A stretch of DNA of 64,000 bases from DATAZK01 sp963731205 (lineage in GTDB: Bacteria > Actinomycetota > Actinomycetes > Frankiales > Frankiaceae). The notes under the pieces are model-generated. The model ran no database searches. It saw nothing but the letters and a program-made list of their open reading frames with translations, and was not told the DNA's origin. Position 1 is the first letter of the stretch, and each line of letters starts with the position of its first letter. The position numbers and the translations under genes were made by a program. Shown in pieces: positions 17,358 through 26,228 of this stretch. The stretch is taken from assembly GCA_963731205.1 (NCBI GenBank), contig CAVSUJ010000002.1, positions 2,232,001 to 2,296,000 on the forward strand. Direction: 5' to 3'.

Positions 17358-19202
17358 CTAGCTGTTGCCGCGAATGAATCCTTCGGCTACGGAGTCAGCG
17401 ATGCCGGCGTTTGTTGCGCCATAGATGTTGACCGCAAACGTTTTATTGGTGGTTTTTGATTTGCCCCCGACGATCGTCACAGCAATTCGTTCCTTGGTTG
17501 CCCCGGCGGGGAAGGTCACGACTCCCGAAGCGGCCTTATAATCCGAGGGAGCCTTCGCCGTGCCATTCCCAGTCGTGTATTTGACCGTGACGCGAACGGT
17601 TGTCTTGCGGTTGAGCGTGACCGAGAAGTAGAGCGGGTGACTGCCACTTTTCCCGGCAGTGGTGCTCGCGTCGTGGACGGTGATCTTCGGGTAAGCCGGC
17701 GGCGGAGGGTCGGTCACCGTCTGTGAGGAAGTGGCATTGTCAACTGTGGCCGTGACGGTCCCGGTGCCGCTCGAGGTCTTGTGCACGGTGGTACTGGCCT
17801 GGCCGTTCACCAGGCTGCTCGTGGACGGGTTAACGGTGCCCTTGTCGAAGGTGAAGCTGATCGGTTCGCCGTTGAGCACCGTGCACGGGATAGGGGCCAT
17901 GCACTGGTAGCCGAAGCCGTTGTTGTCGTGGTTGAGGTTGGCCGTGAAGGTCGTGCTGGCCCCGACGGCGAGCGTGTGCTGAGCGATGGACGACGTGAGA
18001 ACGAGCCATGCCGAGTCATTGACGGTGCCGAGAACCGCGTCGCATCCGGCGGTGTTGGGGCCGGTGTTGCATCCGTAGAAGTTCGGGCTGGCGTTGACCG
18101 TGGAGGTGGTGGTGGTGTTCCGGATCGCCGCGTTCGGGCTAGTTGTCGTTCCGTTGGCGGTGTTGCCGACCAGGATGTTGAACTCTGCGGTGATGGTGCC
18201 AGTGTCGGACGTGACGTTGATCCCGCGCCGGTCGTTTTTGAATGAGTTCTGGCTGATGGTGCCATCGCCGTTGTCCGGGTACCCCTGGTAGCCGCCGGTC
18301 AAGCTCACAGCGCTGGCGTCGATGTTATGGATGTTGTTGCGTTCAATGGTGAAAGCGGAGTCGTCGCCGAGAAGCAGGATCCCGGTGCCCGAGCTTGTGC
18401 TTCCGGTCACGGTGTTGTCGGTGATGGAGATGTTGGTCGTTCCGCCGAGTACCGCAAAGTTTCCGCCGGCGCTTGTGTCTGCAGTGTTGTTGGCGATGGT
18501 CAGGCCATCGGCCTCGCCGCCCGCGCCGGTCGTTGCGGCGCCGGGATCGGCAACGTTGATGGCGCCGCCGCTAAGGTCGCCGCTGAAAGCGTTGTTCGTG
18601 ACCGAGGACCCGCTTCCGCCGCCGCTATTGAAAAAGAACCCGTATCCAGTGTTGCCGGAGTTGGCTGGGGCGACAACGCTGTTCTGGGAGAACGTCGCGT
18701 CGTTGGTGGTGATGATCGACGCTGCGTTGTCTCCGGTGAAGATCGTGTTAGATACGGCCTCGTTCGGCGCGCTCAGCGTTACCCCGGGGGTGTCAACCGC
18801 ATTTGTCGCACCGGTAAGGGTGAAGCCATCAAGTGTGGACCCGTTGGCCAGGGTGAAGGCGGTTCCGCCACCACCGTTCACTGTCGACTCCGCTGCCGCA
18901 CTCCGCGTCCGCGCGTCGACACCAGCCTGAGCACCCTGGAAGGTCAAAGACTTGCCGCCGTCACTGACGTTCTCGTTGTAGGTCCCGGGGCAAACCTGAA
19001 TAGTGTCACCGCTGGATGCAGCCAGGACGGCCGACGAAATAGTCAGATAGGCGGGGGCGACACACGCCGGGGAGGCCGCGGACGGATCCGGCAGACCCAC
19101 GACCAATGTGCTACCGGAAGCAAAAGCAGGCGACGCTAATCCCCCTAACGGAATCAGCAGCAAGCCCGCAGTCCCAAGTGTAGCCATGACAGTTTTACGC
19201 AT
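17358..19202 (-). CDS. Secreted parallel beta-helix protein with C-terminal Calx-beta-like domain
   Basis: A 614-aa exported protein. The signal peptide is MRKTVMATLGTAGLLLIPLG with cleavage near AFA-S (about residue 29). A right-handed parallel beta-helix follows (about 50-400), recognisable from repeating short coils such as ISITDNTVTGS, ITIERN-like and GTISQNSF. Next comes a bacterial Ig-like region (about 405-500, VLNGEPISFTFDKG), then a Calx-beta-like domain (about 505-610, KITVHDASTTAGKSGSHPLY). No catalytic residues can be assigned. Such proteins are polysaccharide-binding or -cleaving surface proteins or adhesins; association with the exopolysaccharide is an inference from position. 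Confidence 0.75.
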   Translation of the reverse strand: MRKTVMATLGTAGLLLIPLGGLASPAFASGSTLVVGLPDPSAASPACVAPAYLTISSAVLAASSGDTIQVCPGTYNENVSDGGKSLTFQGAQAGVDARTRSAAAESTVNGGGGTAFTLANGSTLDGFTLTGATNAVDTPGVTLSAPNEAVSNTIFTGDNAASIITTNDATFSQNSVVAPANSGNTGYGFFFNSGGGSGSSVTNNAFSGDLSGGAINVADPGAATTGAGGEADGLTIANNTADTSAGGNFAVLGGTTNISITDNTVTGSTSSGTGILLLGDDSAFTIERNNIHNIDASAVSLTGGYQGYPDNGDGTISQNSFKNDRRGINVTSDTGTITAEFNILVGNTANGTTTSPNAAIRNTTTTSTVNASPNFYGCNTGPNTAGCDAVLGTVNDSAWLVLTSSIAQHTLAVGASTTFTANLNHDNNGFGYQCMAPIPCTVLNGEPISFTFDKGTVNPSTSSLVNGQASTTVHKTSSGTGTVTATVDNATSSQTVTDPPPPAYPKITVHDASTTAGKSGSHPLYFSVTLNRKTTVRVTVKYTTGNGTAKAPSDYKAASGVVTFPAGATKERIAVTIVGGKSKTTNKTFAVNIYGATNAGIADSVAEGFIRGNS

Positions 19203-19962
19203 TCAAGCCCCCGAGTTCTTATCCAGCCTCTGTTCGTGGCGTCGCCAACCGTATAGCTCGCTGCACCGCTTTGCGCCCGATTTTGGACAATTAGTTCCGG
19301 CAGCACGTCTACGGTGAGGTCGCTACCTTGGGCGTTTGACTCGCCACCTCGCCGAGCCGTTTGGGCACTACCGACACGGCGACCATCCGCATCGAGGCAC
19401 ACCCGTAGACAGCCATCTTCGCGCGTGGCCCGGCCTCCTACTTCGTCGGATTCGCTGAGCTGGCCACACCTCGCGGCTAGGGAGATGCACCGGGGACGCC
19501 CACATTTCGTTCGAGCCAGATCACATCACTCTAGGTTTGTGTCAACCGGAGGTCGGCCGCCAACTAAAGACCCTCGCAAGGGCGCGCGCCCACCGCGTGC
19601 GGCGCGGACCTCTTCACCTCGCAAAGAATTCTCACGCTTAGCAATCAGCTAAATTCTCTCGGTAACTTGAAGCGACAGGACACTCAGACACTCGTGCCAT
19701 ACAGGAATAGTCCTTCTGCTTTCGAAACATTGAGCACCAGCCGATGGGTTTCATGATCACACCTCGTAAAGCCAAGCCCAACCATGACGACCCGGCCGCG
19801 CAAATAACGACTATTGGCCCGCTTTGTCGAGAGGTTGTGGCTCGCATTTTCGACTTTCGGAAAGTCCCTCGTAGTTAGGGCCCCACACGCTAGGTTCATG
19901 TGAGTCTGAGTTCGCAGGGACAACGGTCACGTACACGGCTCGACCGGTCGGGGGATAAATAA
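19203..19962. other. Long low-GC intergenic region between divergent secreted-protein genes
   Basis: About 760 nt with clearly lower GC than the surroundings, especially 19600-19960. It lies between the start of the minus-strand beta-helix gene and the plus-strand HAF-repeat gene, so it should hold both promoters. Short open frames on both strands show no protein-like composition. I saw no transfer RNA, transposase fragment or clear riboswitch. Confidence 0.5.
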
Positions 19963-22306
19963 ATGCGCGACGCTGGCTGGTTCCGGCACGGTTCGAAGGG
20001 CCTCGTCGGCGCTTCGTCGACGCCTGAAAGGTCAACGCGGCGAGGGGTATTTGCCCCGGTGTCGCTCTCGGCGGTGCTGCTTTCTTTTGGGCTGACGGGC
20101 CTCATCGGAGCGACGCCTGCAAGCGCCGATACTGGCCCCGCCGCGACGAATCTGGGAACGCTGGGCGGCGGCACGTCGCAGGCGAACATGATCACCGACA
20201 ACGGCCTGATCGTCGGAGGTGCCACCATCGACGACAACGGAGACGGCCACGCCGTCGTCTGGGGCGCGGGCCACCATTTGACGGATCTCGGGACTCTGGG
20301 CGGTACGACCAGCTCGGCGGGCGGCGCCAACAATGCCGGCCAGGTGGTTGGCGTCGCTGACCTGGCGGGCGATTCGGTCCGCCACGCGTTCGTCTGGACC
20401 AAGGCCGCAGGAATGACCGACCTCGGATCGCTGGGGACGTCAAGCTCGGCCAACGGCATCAATGACGCCGGCCAGATCATCGGCACCAACTACTCGAGCG
20501 ACGACAACTACATCCACGGCTTCGTCAAGGAACCAGGCGGCGGGATGGTTCCCATTGCGTCCCTTCAAGGCGGCGGCGCGATTCCCTATGCCCAGAACGC
20601 ATCGGGACAGGTCGTCGGGCCTGACAACCAGCCGCCCTACGGCATAACCTCACAGGCGTTCATCTGGACAGCCGCCGGTGGCACGCAAGACCTTGGAACC
20701 CTCGGCGGAAATTCAAGCATCGCCCTGGACATCAACGACCAAGGGCTCGTCGTTGGTGACAGCACGACCTCAACCGGCAACACCGATTGTTTCGCCTGGA
20801 GCGAGAGCATCGGACACCTGGTCGATCTGGGCACCCTCGGCGGGTCGTCGTGCGTGGCGCAGGCGGTCAACAACAACGGCCTCATCGTCGGCTACTCCCG
20901 TACGGCCGACGGCACATTTCACGCCTTCACCGCGACGGTGACTGGCGGCCTCAGCGAACTCCCTGACCTCGGGGGATATTTTGCGTCCGCCTCAGCCGTC
21001 AATGACAGCGGCCAGGTCATCGGTTATGCGATGACGCCCGACAATGCCGCGCACGCCATTTCTTGGACGGCAGGCGGCGATCTGATCGATCTCAACCCCT
21101 CGGCCGGGCAGTACTCGAGCGGCGCTCGCGGGATCAACAGCAGCGGGCAGGTCGTGGGCTACGCACAGTCGGCTGACCAGGACCCGAACAGCGGGTACTA
21201 CCCGACATTCGCGACGCTGTGGACCGTCGTCCCCGAGCCGCCGACGATCACCAGCGCGGCGTCGACCTCGACCGGGATGCGGGCTTCTTTTGACTTCACG
21301 GTGACGACGACCGGAGCTCCGGCTCCCGCCCTGACCGAAAGCGGGACGCTTCCCGCCGGCGTCACCTTCAAGGACAACGGTGACGGCACAGGAGACCTGT
21401 CCGGTGCTGCTGCGGCAGGGAACGGCCGGGAACTATCCGATCACTTTCACGGCAACGAACAGCGCCGACACCGCCAGCCAGTCGTTCATGCTCACCGTCA
21501 CCAGTGCGCCATCAGCACCAGCCATCACGAGCGCCGGCAGCGACACGGAGACCTTCGGCGTTCCCTTCAGCTTTACCGTGAACACCACCGGTTACCCGGC
21601 GCCGAAGCTGACCAAGAGCGGCGCCCTGCCGGCCGGTGTCACCTTCGCCGATAACGGCAACGGCACCGCCACGATCTCCGGAACGCCCACCAACGGTGCC
21701 ATCGGCGTGTACCCGATAACGCTCACCGCCAAGAGCAGTGCCGGGACCGGCACCCAGCCGTTCAGTCTCGCGATCACCAAGGCGCCGAAGATCACGAAAA
21801 TACCGAACACGACTGACGCCGAGGGCACGCCGTTGAGCATCGGCATCACCACGAAGGCGTACACGACGGCCGCCATCAGCGAGAGCGGGACACTGCCCGC
21901 CGGCGTCAGTTTCCACGACAACGGCGACGGTACGGCGGCCATCTCCGGCACCCCCGGCGCGGGCAGCGGCGGCAGCTACGCCATCACCATCAACGCCACC
22001 AACCCGACGGGGACATCGAGCCAGACCTTCACGCTGAAGGTCAATGAAGGCCCGGTCATCACGAGCTCGCAGGTGGCTAGTGCGACGGTCGGATCCAGCT
22101 TCAACTTCCATGTCGACACCACTGGCTTCCCCGCCCCCAAGGTCACGAAATCCGGAACCCTTCCCAAGGGCATCACGTTCAGCGCGGCCACCGACAGCTT
22201 CAGCGGCACGCCGACGGCCAAGGCCACAGGCAGCTACACGATCACGCTGACGGCCACGAACACGACCGCGGTGGTGACGCAGCAGCTCACTCTGTACGTG
22301 AGCTAG
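19963..22306 (+). CDS. Secreted HAF-repeat / putative Ig-like repeat protein, +1 frameshift
   Basis: About 780 aa once the frameshift is corrected. The N-terminal signal sequence is long (hydrophobic FAPVSLSAVLLSFGLTGLIG, cleavage near ASA-D). Eight or so HAF-type repeats follow (about residues 60-425): DLGTLGGTTSSAGGANNAGQ, VVGVADLAGDSVRHAFVWT and so on, with the alternating DLGTLGG and HAFxWT hallmarks. About four to five putative Ig-like (He_PIG-type) domains come next, with TESGTLPAGVTFKDNGDGT and similar. One extra G in the run near 21419 breaks the first Ig-like domain; removing it restores AAGTAGNYPITFTATN. The start ATG is preceded by GGGGGAT. It is probably surface-exposed; no enzymatic function is visible. 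Confidence 0.75.
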
Positions 22307-22362
22307 CGCCGCTTGCTGCGGCTCGTGGCACGGTCAACGTGAAGGGCTCGGTGTCAGATCTG

Positions 22363-22392
22363 AGCGTCGACCGGACGCTGCTCGTCGACGCT
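22363..22392. terminator. Bidirectional hairpin terminator
   Basis: A 9-bp perfect stem (22363-22371 with 22384-22392) with a 12-nt loop lies between convergent stops at 22306 and 22396. Confidence 0.5.
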
Positions 22393-22395
22393 TGA

Positions 22396-23229
22396 TCAAT
22401 CCGTGAGCGGAAGCACCATGGTCGGCTTGGCGATGATGTGGTCGGCACGCAGCGGGTGGACGGCGGTACCGATGGTGAAGAACTCGGTGGTGTGGCCGCC
22501 CCAGCGGTGAGGCAGGTTCAGCAGCTGGACGCCGACGACTCCCTCGGCCTGTAGCTGCTCCGCCTCCGCCTGCATCCGGCTCATCGCAAGTTCACGGGCG
22601 TCATACAGCGCCTCGGTGAACTGGGGGAGCTCGACGTTCTGGCCGGCGTTGCCGAGCGTCTGGCCGATCGAGCGGTGCGCTATGTGGTAGACGCAGGTGC
22701 CCATCACCATGCCGAGCGGCGCGTATCCGGCTTGAATGAGCGTCCAGAAGTCCTGGCCCGACAGGTCGGACGTGAAGGGCTTGCCGGTGTTGTTGCGCCA
22801 CTGGTGAGTGGTGTCGTCGGCCTTCACTGCGGTGCCGATCGCGATGAATTCGGCGAGGTCGGCACCGAATTCCTTGAATTCGATCGCGAGCCGGACGCCG
22901 ACGATGCCGTCGGCGCCGAGCACATCGGCCTCTGCTTCCATACGGGTCATCGCGAGCTCGCGGGCGTGGTACATCGCCTGCGAAAGGACCTCCAATTCCT
23001 GGCTTTTTCCCCAGCGGCGCGCCTGGAAGCCGATGTGGTAGATCGAGCTGCCGAGGACCAGTCCGAGCGGGCGGAAGCCGGCCTCCCGGACCAGGAGAAA
23101 CTCGTTGACCGACAGGTCGGAGGTGAAGAGGGAGGTCTGGGAGCCGGGCCGCATTTCGGCGAGCCGGCGCAGCGCATCGTCCGGGATCCCGAGAGCATGT
23201 GGATCCGCAGTCTGGTCGGTGTCGCTCAT
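22396..23229 (-). CDS. Tandem YbjQ/DUF74 heavy-metal-binding-type domain protein
   Basis: A 277-aa cytosolic protein made of two copies of a YbjQ/DUF74-like domain. The first is about residues 35-140: FLLVREAGFRPLGLVLGSSI, then ARELAMTRMEAEADVLGADG, IVGVRLAIEF and EFIAIGTAV. The second, about 150-260, repeats each element: FWTLIQAGYAPLGMVMGTCV, ARELAMSRMQAEAEQLQAEG, VVGVQLLN and EFFTIGTAV. Single-domain relatives form homopentamers; their role is unproven despite the metal-binding name. The ATG overlaps the previous stop by 4 nt, making this the third gene of a coupled trio. Confidence 0.75.
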   Translation of the reverse strand: MSDTDQTADPHALGIPDDALRRLAEMRPGSQTSLFTSDLSVNEFLLVREAGFRPLGLVLGSSIYHIGFQARRWGKSQELEVLSQAMYHARELAMTRMEAEADVLGADGIVGVRLAIEFKEFGADLAEFIAIGTAVKADDTTHQWRNNTGKPFTSDLSGQDFWTLIQAGYAPLGMVMGTCVYHIAHRSIGQTLGNAGQNVELPQFTEALYDARELAMSRMQAEAEQLQAEGVVGVQLLNLPHRWGGHTTEFFTIGTAVHPLRADHIIAKPTMVLPLTD

Positions 23230-24146
23230 TTCGGCCTCCGTATGGGACGCAGCGGGAGCATGGTCAGCGTCGAGGTGCGGGCGGGTCCGGACGTGAACGA
23301 CACGAGCCCGCCGCCGATCACGACGGATTCGGCGACGTGGTCACGGTGGCCGGGCCCCGGCTCGATTCCCCAGACGTTGACCTTCATGTCGGTCAGGTAG
23401 GCACGGTCTGCCCCGCTGGCACGGACGCGTTCGGCGAAGATGTCACGAGCGTCGGCACGCACGGTCCCGACCAGCTCGGTGTAGCCCTCGACCTCGGTGT
23501 TGCTCCAGCTCATGACCTGGCTGCGAGTCCGGGCATCGTCGTGACGCACGCCGACGCAGATCGCGACGACGATCGACACCGGCACCCACCCGCCGCGCAG
23601 CGCACTCGTCACGTCTGCGCCGGAGAGCTGGGTGGTGAAGGTCCGGGCCGGACGCGGCACGCCGGGGCTGACCAATCCCCGAACCGCCGTACCCAGCGCC
23701 ACGAACTCGCGCTCGCCCGTGTCTCGCCGGTGGGCGGTCAGCCGGACGTCGATGACTCCATGGGCGCCCATCTCCTGGGCCTCGGTCGCCATCCGCGACA
23801 CCGCCGCCGTGTAACCCTGGTCGAGGGCGTGCACGTACGGGCCGTAGCCGCCGTAGGCAGAGGAATGCCGGCTCGTCACCGTCTGCGCTCGGCCGACACC
23901 GTAGGAGCCCAGGCCAACCGCGCCATAGCCCAAGCCGCAGCCGCCCATGCCGGCGAAACCCAGGTGCATGACGCAGCTGCCCATCACCTCGCCGACGGGC
24001 ACGAACCCCACCGACTCGAGTGCGGTGTCACCACCGACCGACAGCAGCGAGGTGCTCAGGTGGCTGCTGCGGCTGCGCTCGATGCGATCCATCGCGGAAG
24101 CGGGAAGGCCGCGGCCGTCCCACGGGGAACGTTCTCCGGTCGTCAC
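23226..24146 (-). CDS. Second tandem YbjQ/DUF74-type protein with a Gly-rich insertion
   Basis: A 306-aa paralogue of its downstream neighbour, again with two domain copies. Domain 1 (about 30-160) contains LESVGFVPVGEVMGSCVMHL, a Gly/Tyr-rich insert (GMGGCGLGYGAVGLGSYGVG) absent from the neighbour, then MATEAQEMGAHGVIDVRL and EFVALGTAVRG. Domain 2 (about 170-290) contains ALRGGWVPVSIVVAICVGVR, RVRASGADRAYLTDMKVNVW and a degraded end. It overlaps both neighbours by ATGA, so production is probably stoichiometric and a mixed oligomer is possible. Confidence 0.7.
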   Translation of the reverse strand: MTTGERSPWDGRGLPASAMDRIERSRSSHLSTSLLSVGGDTALESVGFVPVGEVMGSCVMHLGFAGMGGCGLGYGAVGLGSYGVGRAQTVTSRHSSAYGGYGPYVHALDQGYTAAVSRMATEAQEMGAHGVIDVRLTAHRRDTGEREFVALGTAVRGLVSPGVPRPARTFTTQLSGADVTSALRGGWVPVSIVVAICVGVRHDDARTRSQVMSWSNTEVEGYTELVGTVRADARDIFAERVRASGADRAYLTDMKVNVWGIEPGPGHRDHVAESVVIGGGLVSFTSGPARTSTLTMLPLRPIRRPK

Positions 24147-24529
24147 AATCCGAGCAGTTCGCCGAGCGCGCCGAGGACGGATTGCGCGTACTCCTGCGCT
24201 TCATCCCCTTGCTGGCGCGCCGCTTCCAGCACGGCCGGGGCCAGCTTGGCGGCGGCGTCAGGAGCAGCAACCGTCGACCGGGAAATGACCACACCGCGCA
24301 CGGTATGCCCCGCCTCGAGCGCCGTGCCTCGGTCCGCCGGGGAGAAGGTCCAGTCTCCGACGCGAAGCGCCGGTCGCGTGGCTGCGCGAAAGCGCTTGCC
24401 CTCCCGCCCCGGCTCGTATTCGACACCTGGCACCTTGCCCAGCGCTCCGAAGACCAGCTCGGTGCCGGCGGGCTGGGCGAGTGCTGCCGCGAGAATGCGC
24501 TCGGCGTCCGCGGAACTCAGCGGCTCCAT
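24143..24529 (-). CDS. Small conserved-looking protein, first gene of the YbjQ-type operon
   Basis: A 128-aa protein starting at ATG 24529 (MEPLSSADAERIL). The frame is open further upstream, but that part reads as non-coding and nears the divergent cupin gene. Two parts are visible: an N-terminal alpha/beta segment (TELVFGALGKVPGVEYEPGR, then RVGDWTFSPADRGTALEAGH) and an Ala-rich helical C-terminus (KLAPAVLEAARQQGDEAQEY). I do not recognise the family. Its stop overlaps the next ATG (ATGA), so it belongs functionally with the two YbjQ-type proteins. Confidence 0.6.
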   Translation of the reverse strand: MEPLSSADAERILAAALAQPAGTELVFGALGKVPGVEYEPGREGKRFRAATRPALRVGDWTFSPADRGTALEAGHTVRGVVISRSTVAAPDAAAKLAPAVLEAARQQGDEAQEYAQSVLGALGELLGL

Positions 24530-24734
24530 GCAAGGGCCCCGAGACGTGGAGGGCGCGTGCATCGGGGAAGCGGCATGCTCAATCCGCCGACTCTCGATAT
24601 CCGCTGCTGCGCACGAGTTCGATCGTAACGTGGCGACCTTCGCGTCGCCTGTGGCGCCGGTGTTTGGAACGGTTACGTGAACTTCACCTGACACGCTTGC
24701 ATGTGTCCGCGTGACTACTGTAAGTATCTAACTC

Positions 24735-25106
24735 ATGCAGGAACCGTCCTTCCGGCCTTGGGGCAGTTACCTGGTTCTGCATGAGCAGGAAGCCAGTCAC
24801 AAGGTCAAGGTGATCGAAGTGTCCGCCGGGCAACGGTTGTCGTTGCAGTCTCACCGTTTGCGGGCGGAACACTGGTTTGTCGTGAGCGGCGAAGGCGTCG
24901 TCTCACGAGATGATGAACGCATCGTGGTCGGTCCCGGGTCGAGTATCGACATCGGTACCGGAATGCGTCATCGAATCGAATCGACCGGCGCGGGGGCGCT
25001 GCTCTTCATCGAGGTCCAGCACGGCACATCCTTCGATGAGGATGACATTGTCCGGTACGAGGACGATTACGGAAGAACCGCAGCACCAGAGGTCATCAGC
25101 CTCTAA
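24735..25106 (+). CDS. Cupin, type II phosphomannose isomerase-like (first copy), head of the alginate-like cluster
   Basis: A 123-aa single-domain cupin of the kind that forms the C-terminal isomerase half of bifunctional phosphomannose isomerase/GDP-mannose pyrophosphorylases. Motifs are RPWGSYLVLHE, KVKVIEVSAGQRLSLQSHRL with HW (metal-binding His/Glu set SHRLRAEHW) and FIEVQHGTSFDEDDIVRYED. Expected reaction: fructose-6-P to mannose-6-P, feeding GDP-mannose. No Shine-Dalgarno is evident before the ATG, so the message may be leaderless. It lies 207 nt upstream of the dehydrogenase. A second copy at 33918 is identical at about 86 of the first 115 positions by hand count. Confidence 0.8.
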   Translation: MQEPSFRPWGSYLVLHEQEASHKVKVIEVSAGQRLSLQSHRLRAEHWFVVSGEGVVSRDDERIVVGPGSSIDIGTGMRHRIESTGAGALLFIEVQHGTSFDEDDIVRYEDDYGRTAAPEVISL

Positions 25107-25313
25107 GTCCCCCGTCCGCCAACCCCCCTTTCATCACGTCAGGCCGCACGCACCGTCGCTGTCGGCTGCCCTGACGCGCCGCCGCTGAGGCCGGCACCCC
25201 GTACGTCCTTCACCGGACCCTGACTGGGCTTCGTGCGCCCGCAAACGGGTTCGGCAACCACCCCTGTGTCACTGCGGCGACCCCAGCCGCCCCCCGAACA
25301 CGAGGAGCATGCT

Positions 25314-26228
25314 TTGGCCAGAATCTTCATTGTTGGCAGCGGTGTTGTCGGCACCGCGACCGGCAAGGGCTTCATCGAAGCGGGTCACGCCGTCACGTTC
25401 ATCGACGTCTCGCTGGCGCGCCTTGAACTGCTCCGGGCCGAAGGCCTGGACGCCCGTATCCAACTCGATCTGCCTGACGAGCCGTCGTTCGTCTTCATGA
25501 CGCTTCCGACCCCGAACGTCGGACGCTCGTTCGATCTCAGCGCGTTCACGTCAGGCACGCGGTCCATCGCGGATGCCGTGCGACGCTCCACGACCGTCCA
25601 CACGGTGGTGGTGCGCTCGACCGTTCCCCCTGGAACGACTGAAGGTTTGGTCAAGACCGAACTCGAGCGCGGGTCCGGCAAGAAGGCCGGCGAGGGCTTC
25701 GCACTCGCGTCCAATCCGGAATTCCTGCGGGCGGCGACGGCTGAGGACGACTTCCGCCATCCCTGGATGACGGTGATCGCTTCCCGCGATGAGCCCACGT
25801 GCCTGCGGCTGCGCGACCTGCTGGTGCCCTTCGGCGGCGAGCTGAAGATGTTCGACGATCCGGCGGTCGCCGAAGCCATCAAGTGCGCCCACAACCTCTA
25901 CAACGCCGCGAAGATCTCCTTCTGGAACGAGATCTGGATGGTCACCGAGAAGCTCGGCATCGACCACGACGCCGTCTCCAGCACCGTCGCCAAATCGGCG
26001 GAGGGCTCGACCAACCAGTTCTACGGCATCCGCGGCGGCGCCCCTTACGGCGGTGTCTGCCTGCCCAAGGACACCAACGGCTTCCTCGGCTTCGCGGCTC
26101 AGCTCGGCGTGAGAATGCCTGTGCTGGAAGGGGTTGTCGCCGTCAACGAGCGGCTCGAATCGATCAACCGGCAGGAGCTCGACCTGCTGCTGGACAACCG
26201 TATCGAGCTGCCGGACAGCGTCGAATGA
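25314..26228 (+). CDS. GDP-mannose/UDP-glucose 6-dehydrogenase family, AlgD-like, lacking the C-terminal domain
   Basis: NAD-dependent four-electron oxidation of a nucleotide sugar to the uronate. The TTG start at 25314 follows GAGGAG and puts the Rossmann motif FIVGSGVVGTATG at residue 3. Also visible are RSTVPPGTTEGL, SNPEFLRAATAEDDFRHP (about 133), the central helix AIKCAHNLYNAAKISFWNEI and the catalytic cysteine in APYGGVCLPKDTNGF (Cys249). At 304 aa it is about 130 residues shorter than AlgD or UGD: the C-terminal nucleotide-binding domain is missing without any frameshift, as the stop overlaps the next ATG. Preference for GDP-mannose is inferred from the cupin and the downstream alginate-type genes. 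Confidence 0.8.
   Translation: MARIFIVGSGVVGTATGKGFIEAGHAVTFIDVSLARLELLRAEGLDARIQLDLPDEPSFVFMTLPTPNVGRSFDLSAFTSGTRSIADAVRRSTTVHTVVVRSTVPPGTTEGLVKTELERGSGKKAGEGFALASNPEFLRAATAEDDFRHPWMTVIASRDEPTCLRLRDLLVPFGGELKMFDDPAVAEAIKCAHNLYNAAKISFWNEIWMVTEKLGIDHDAVSSTVAKSAEGSTNQFYGIRGGAPYGGVCLPKDTNGFLGFAAQLGVRMPVLEGVVAVNERLESINRQELDLLLDNRIELPDSVE

Noticed and set aside
19203..19402. Possible cyclic-di-GMP (GEMM-type) riboswitch upstream of the beta-helix gene, suggested by a GGGCGCAAAGC string on the minus strand
   Set aside because: The rest of the consensus (GGCAAACC receptor helix and the second paired arm) could not be found; a covariance-model search would decide.
24660..24735. Promoter for the first cupin gene (TTGCAT ... 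TAAGTA)
   Set aside because: The -10 match is poor and the spacing leaves almost no leader. Leaderless transcription is possible, but the evidence is too weak to list.
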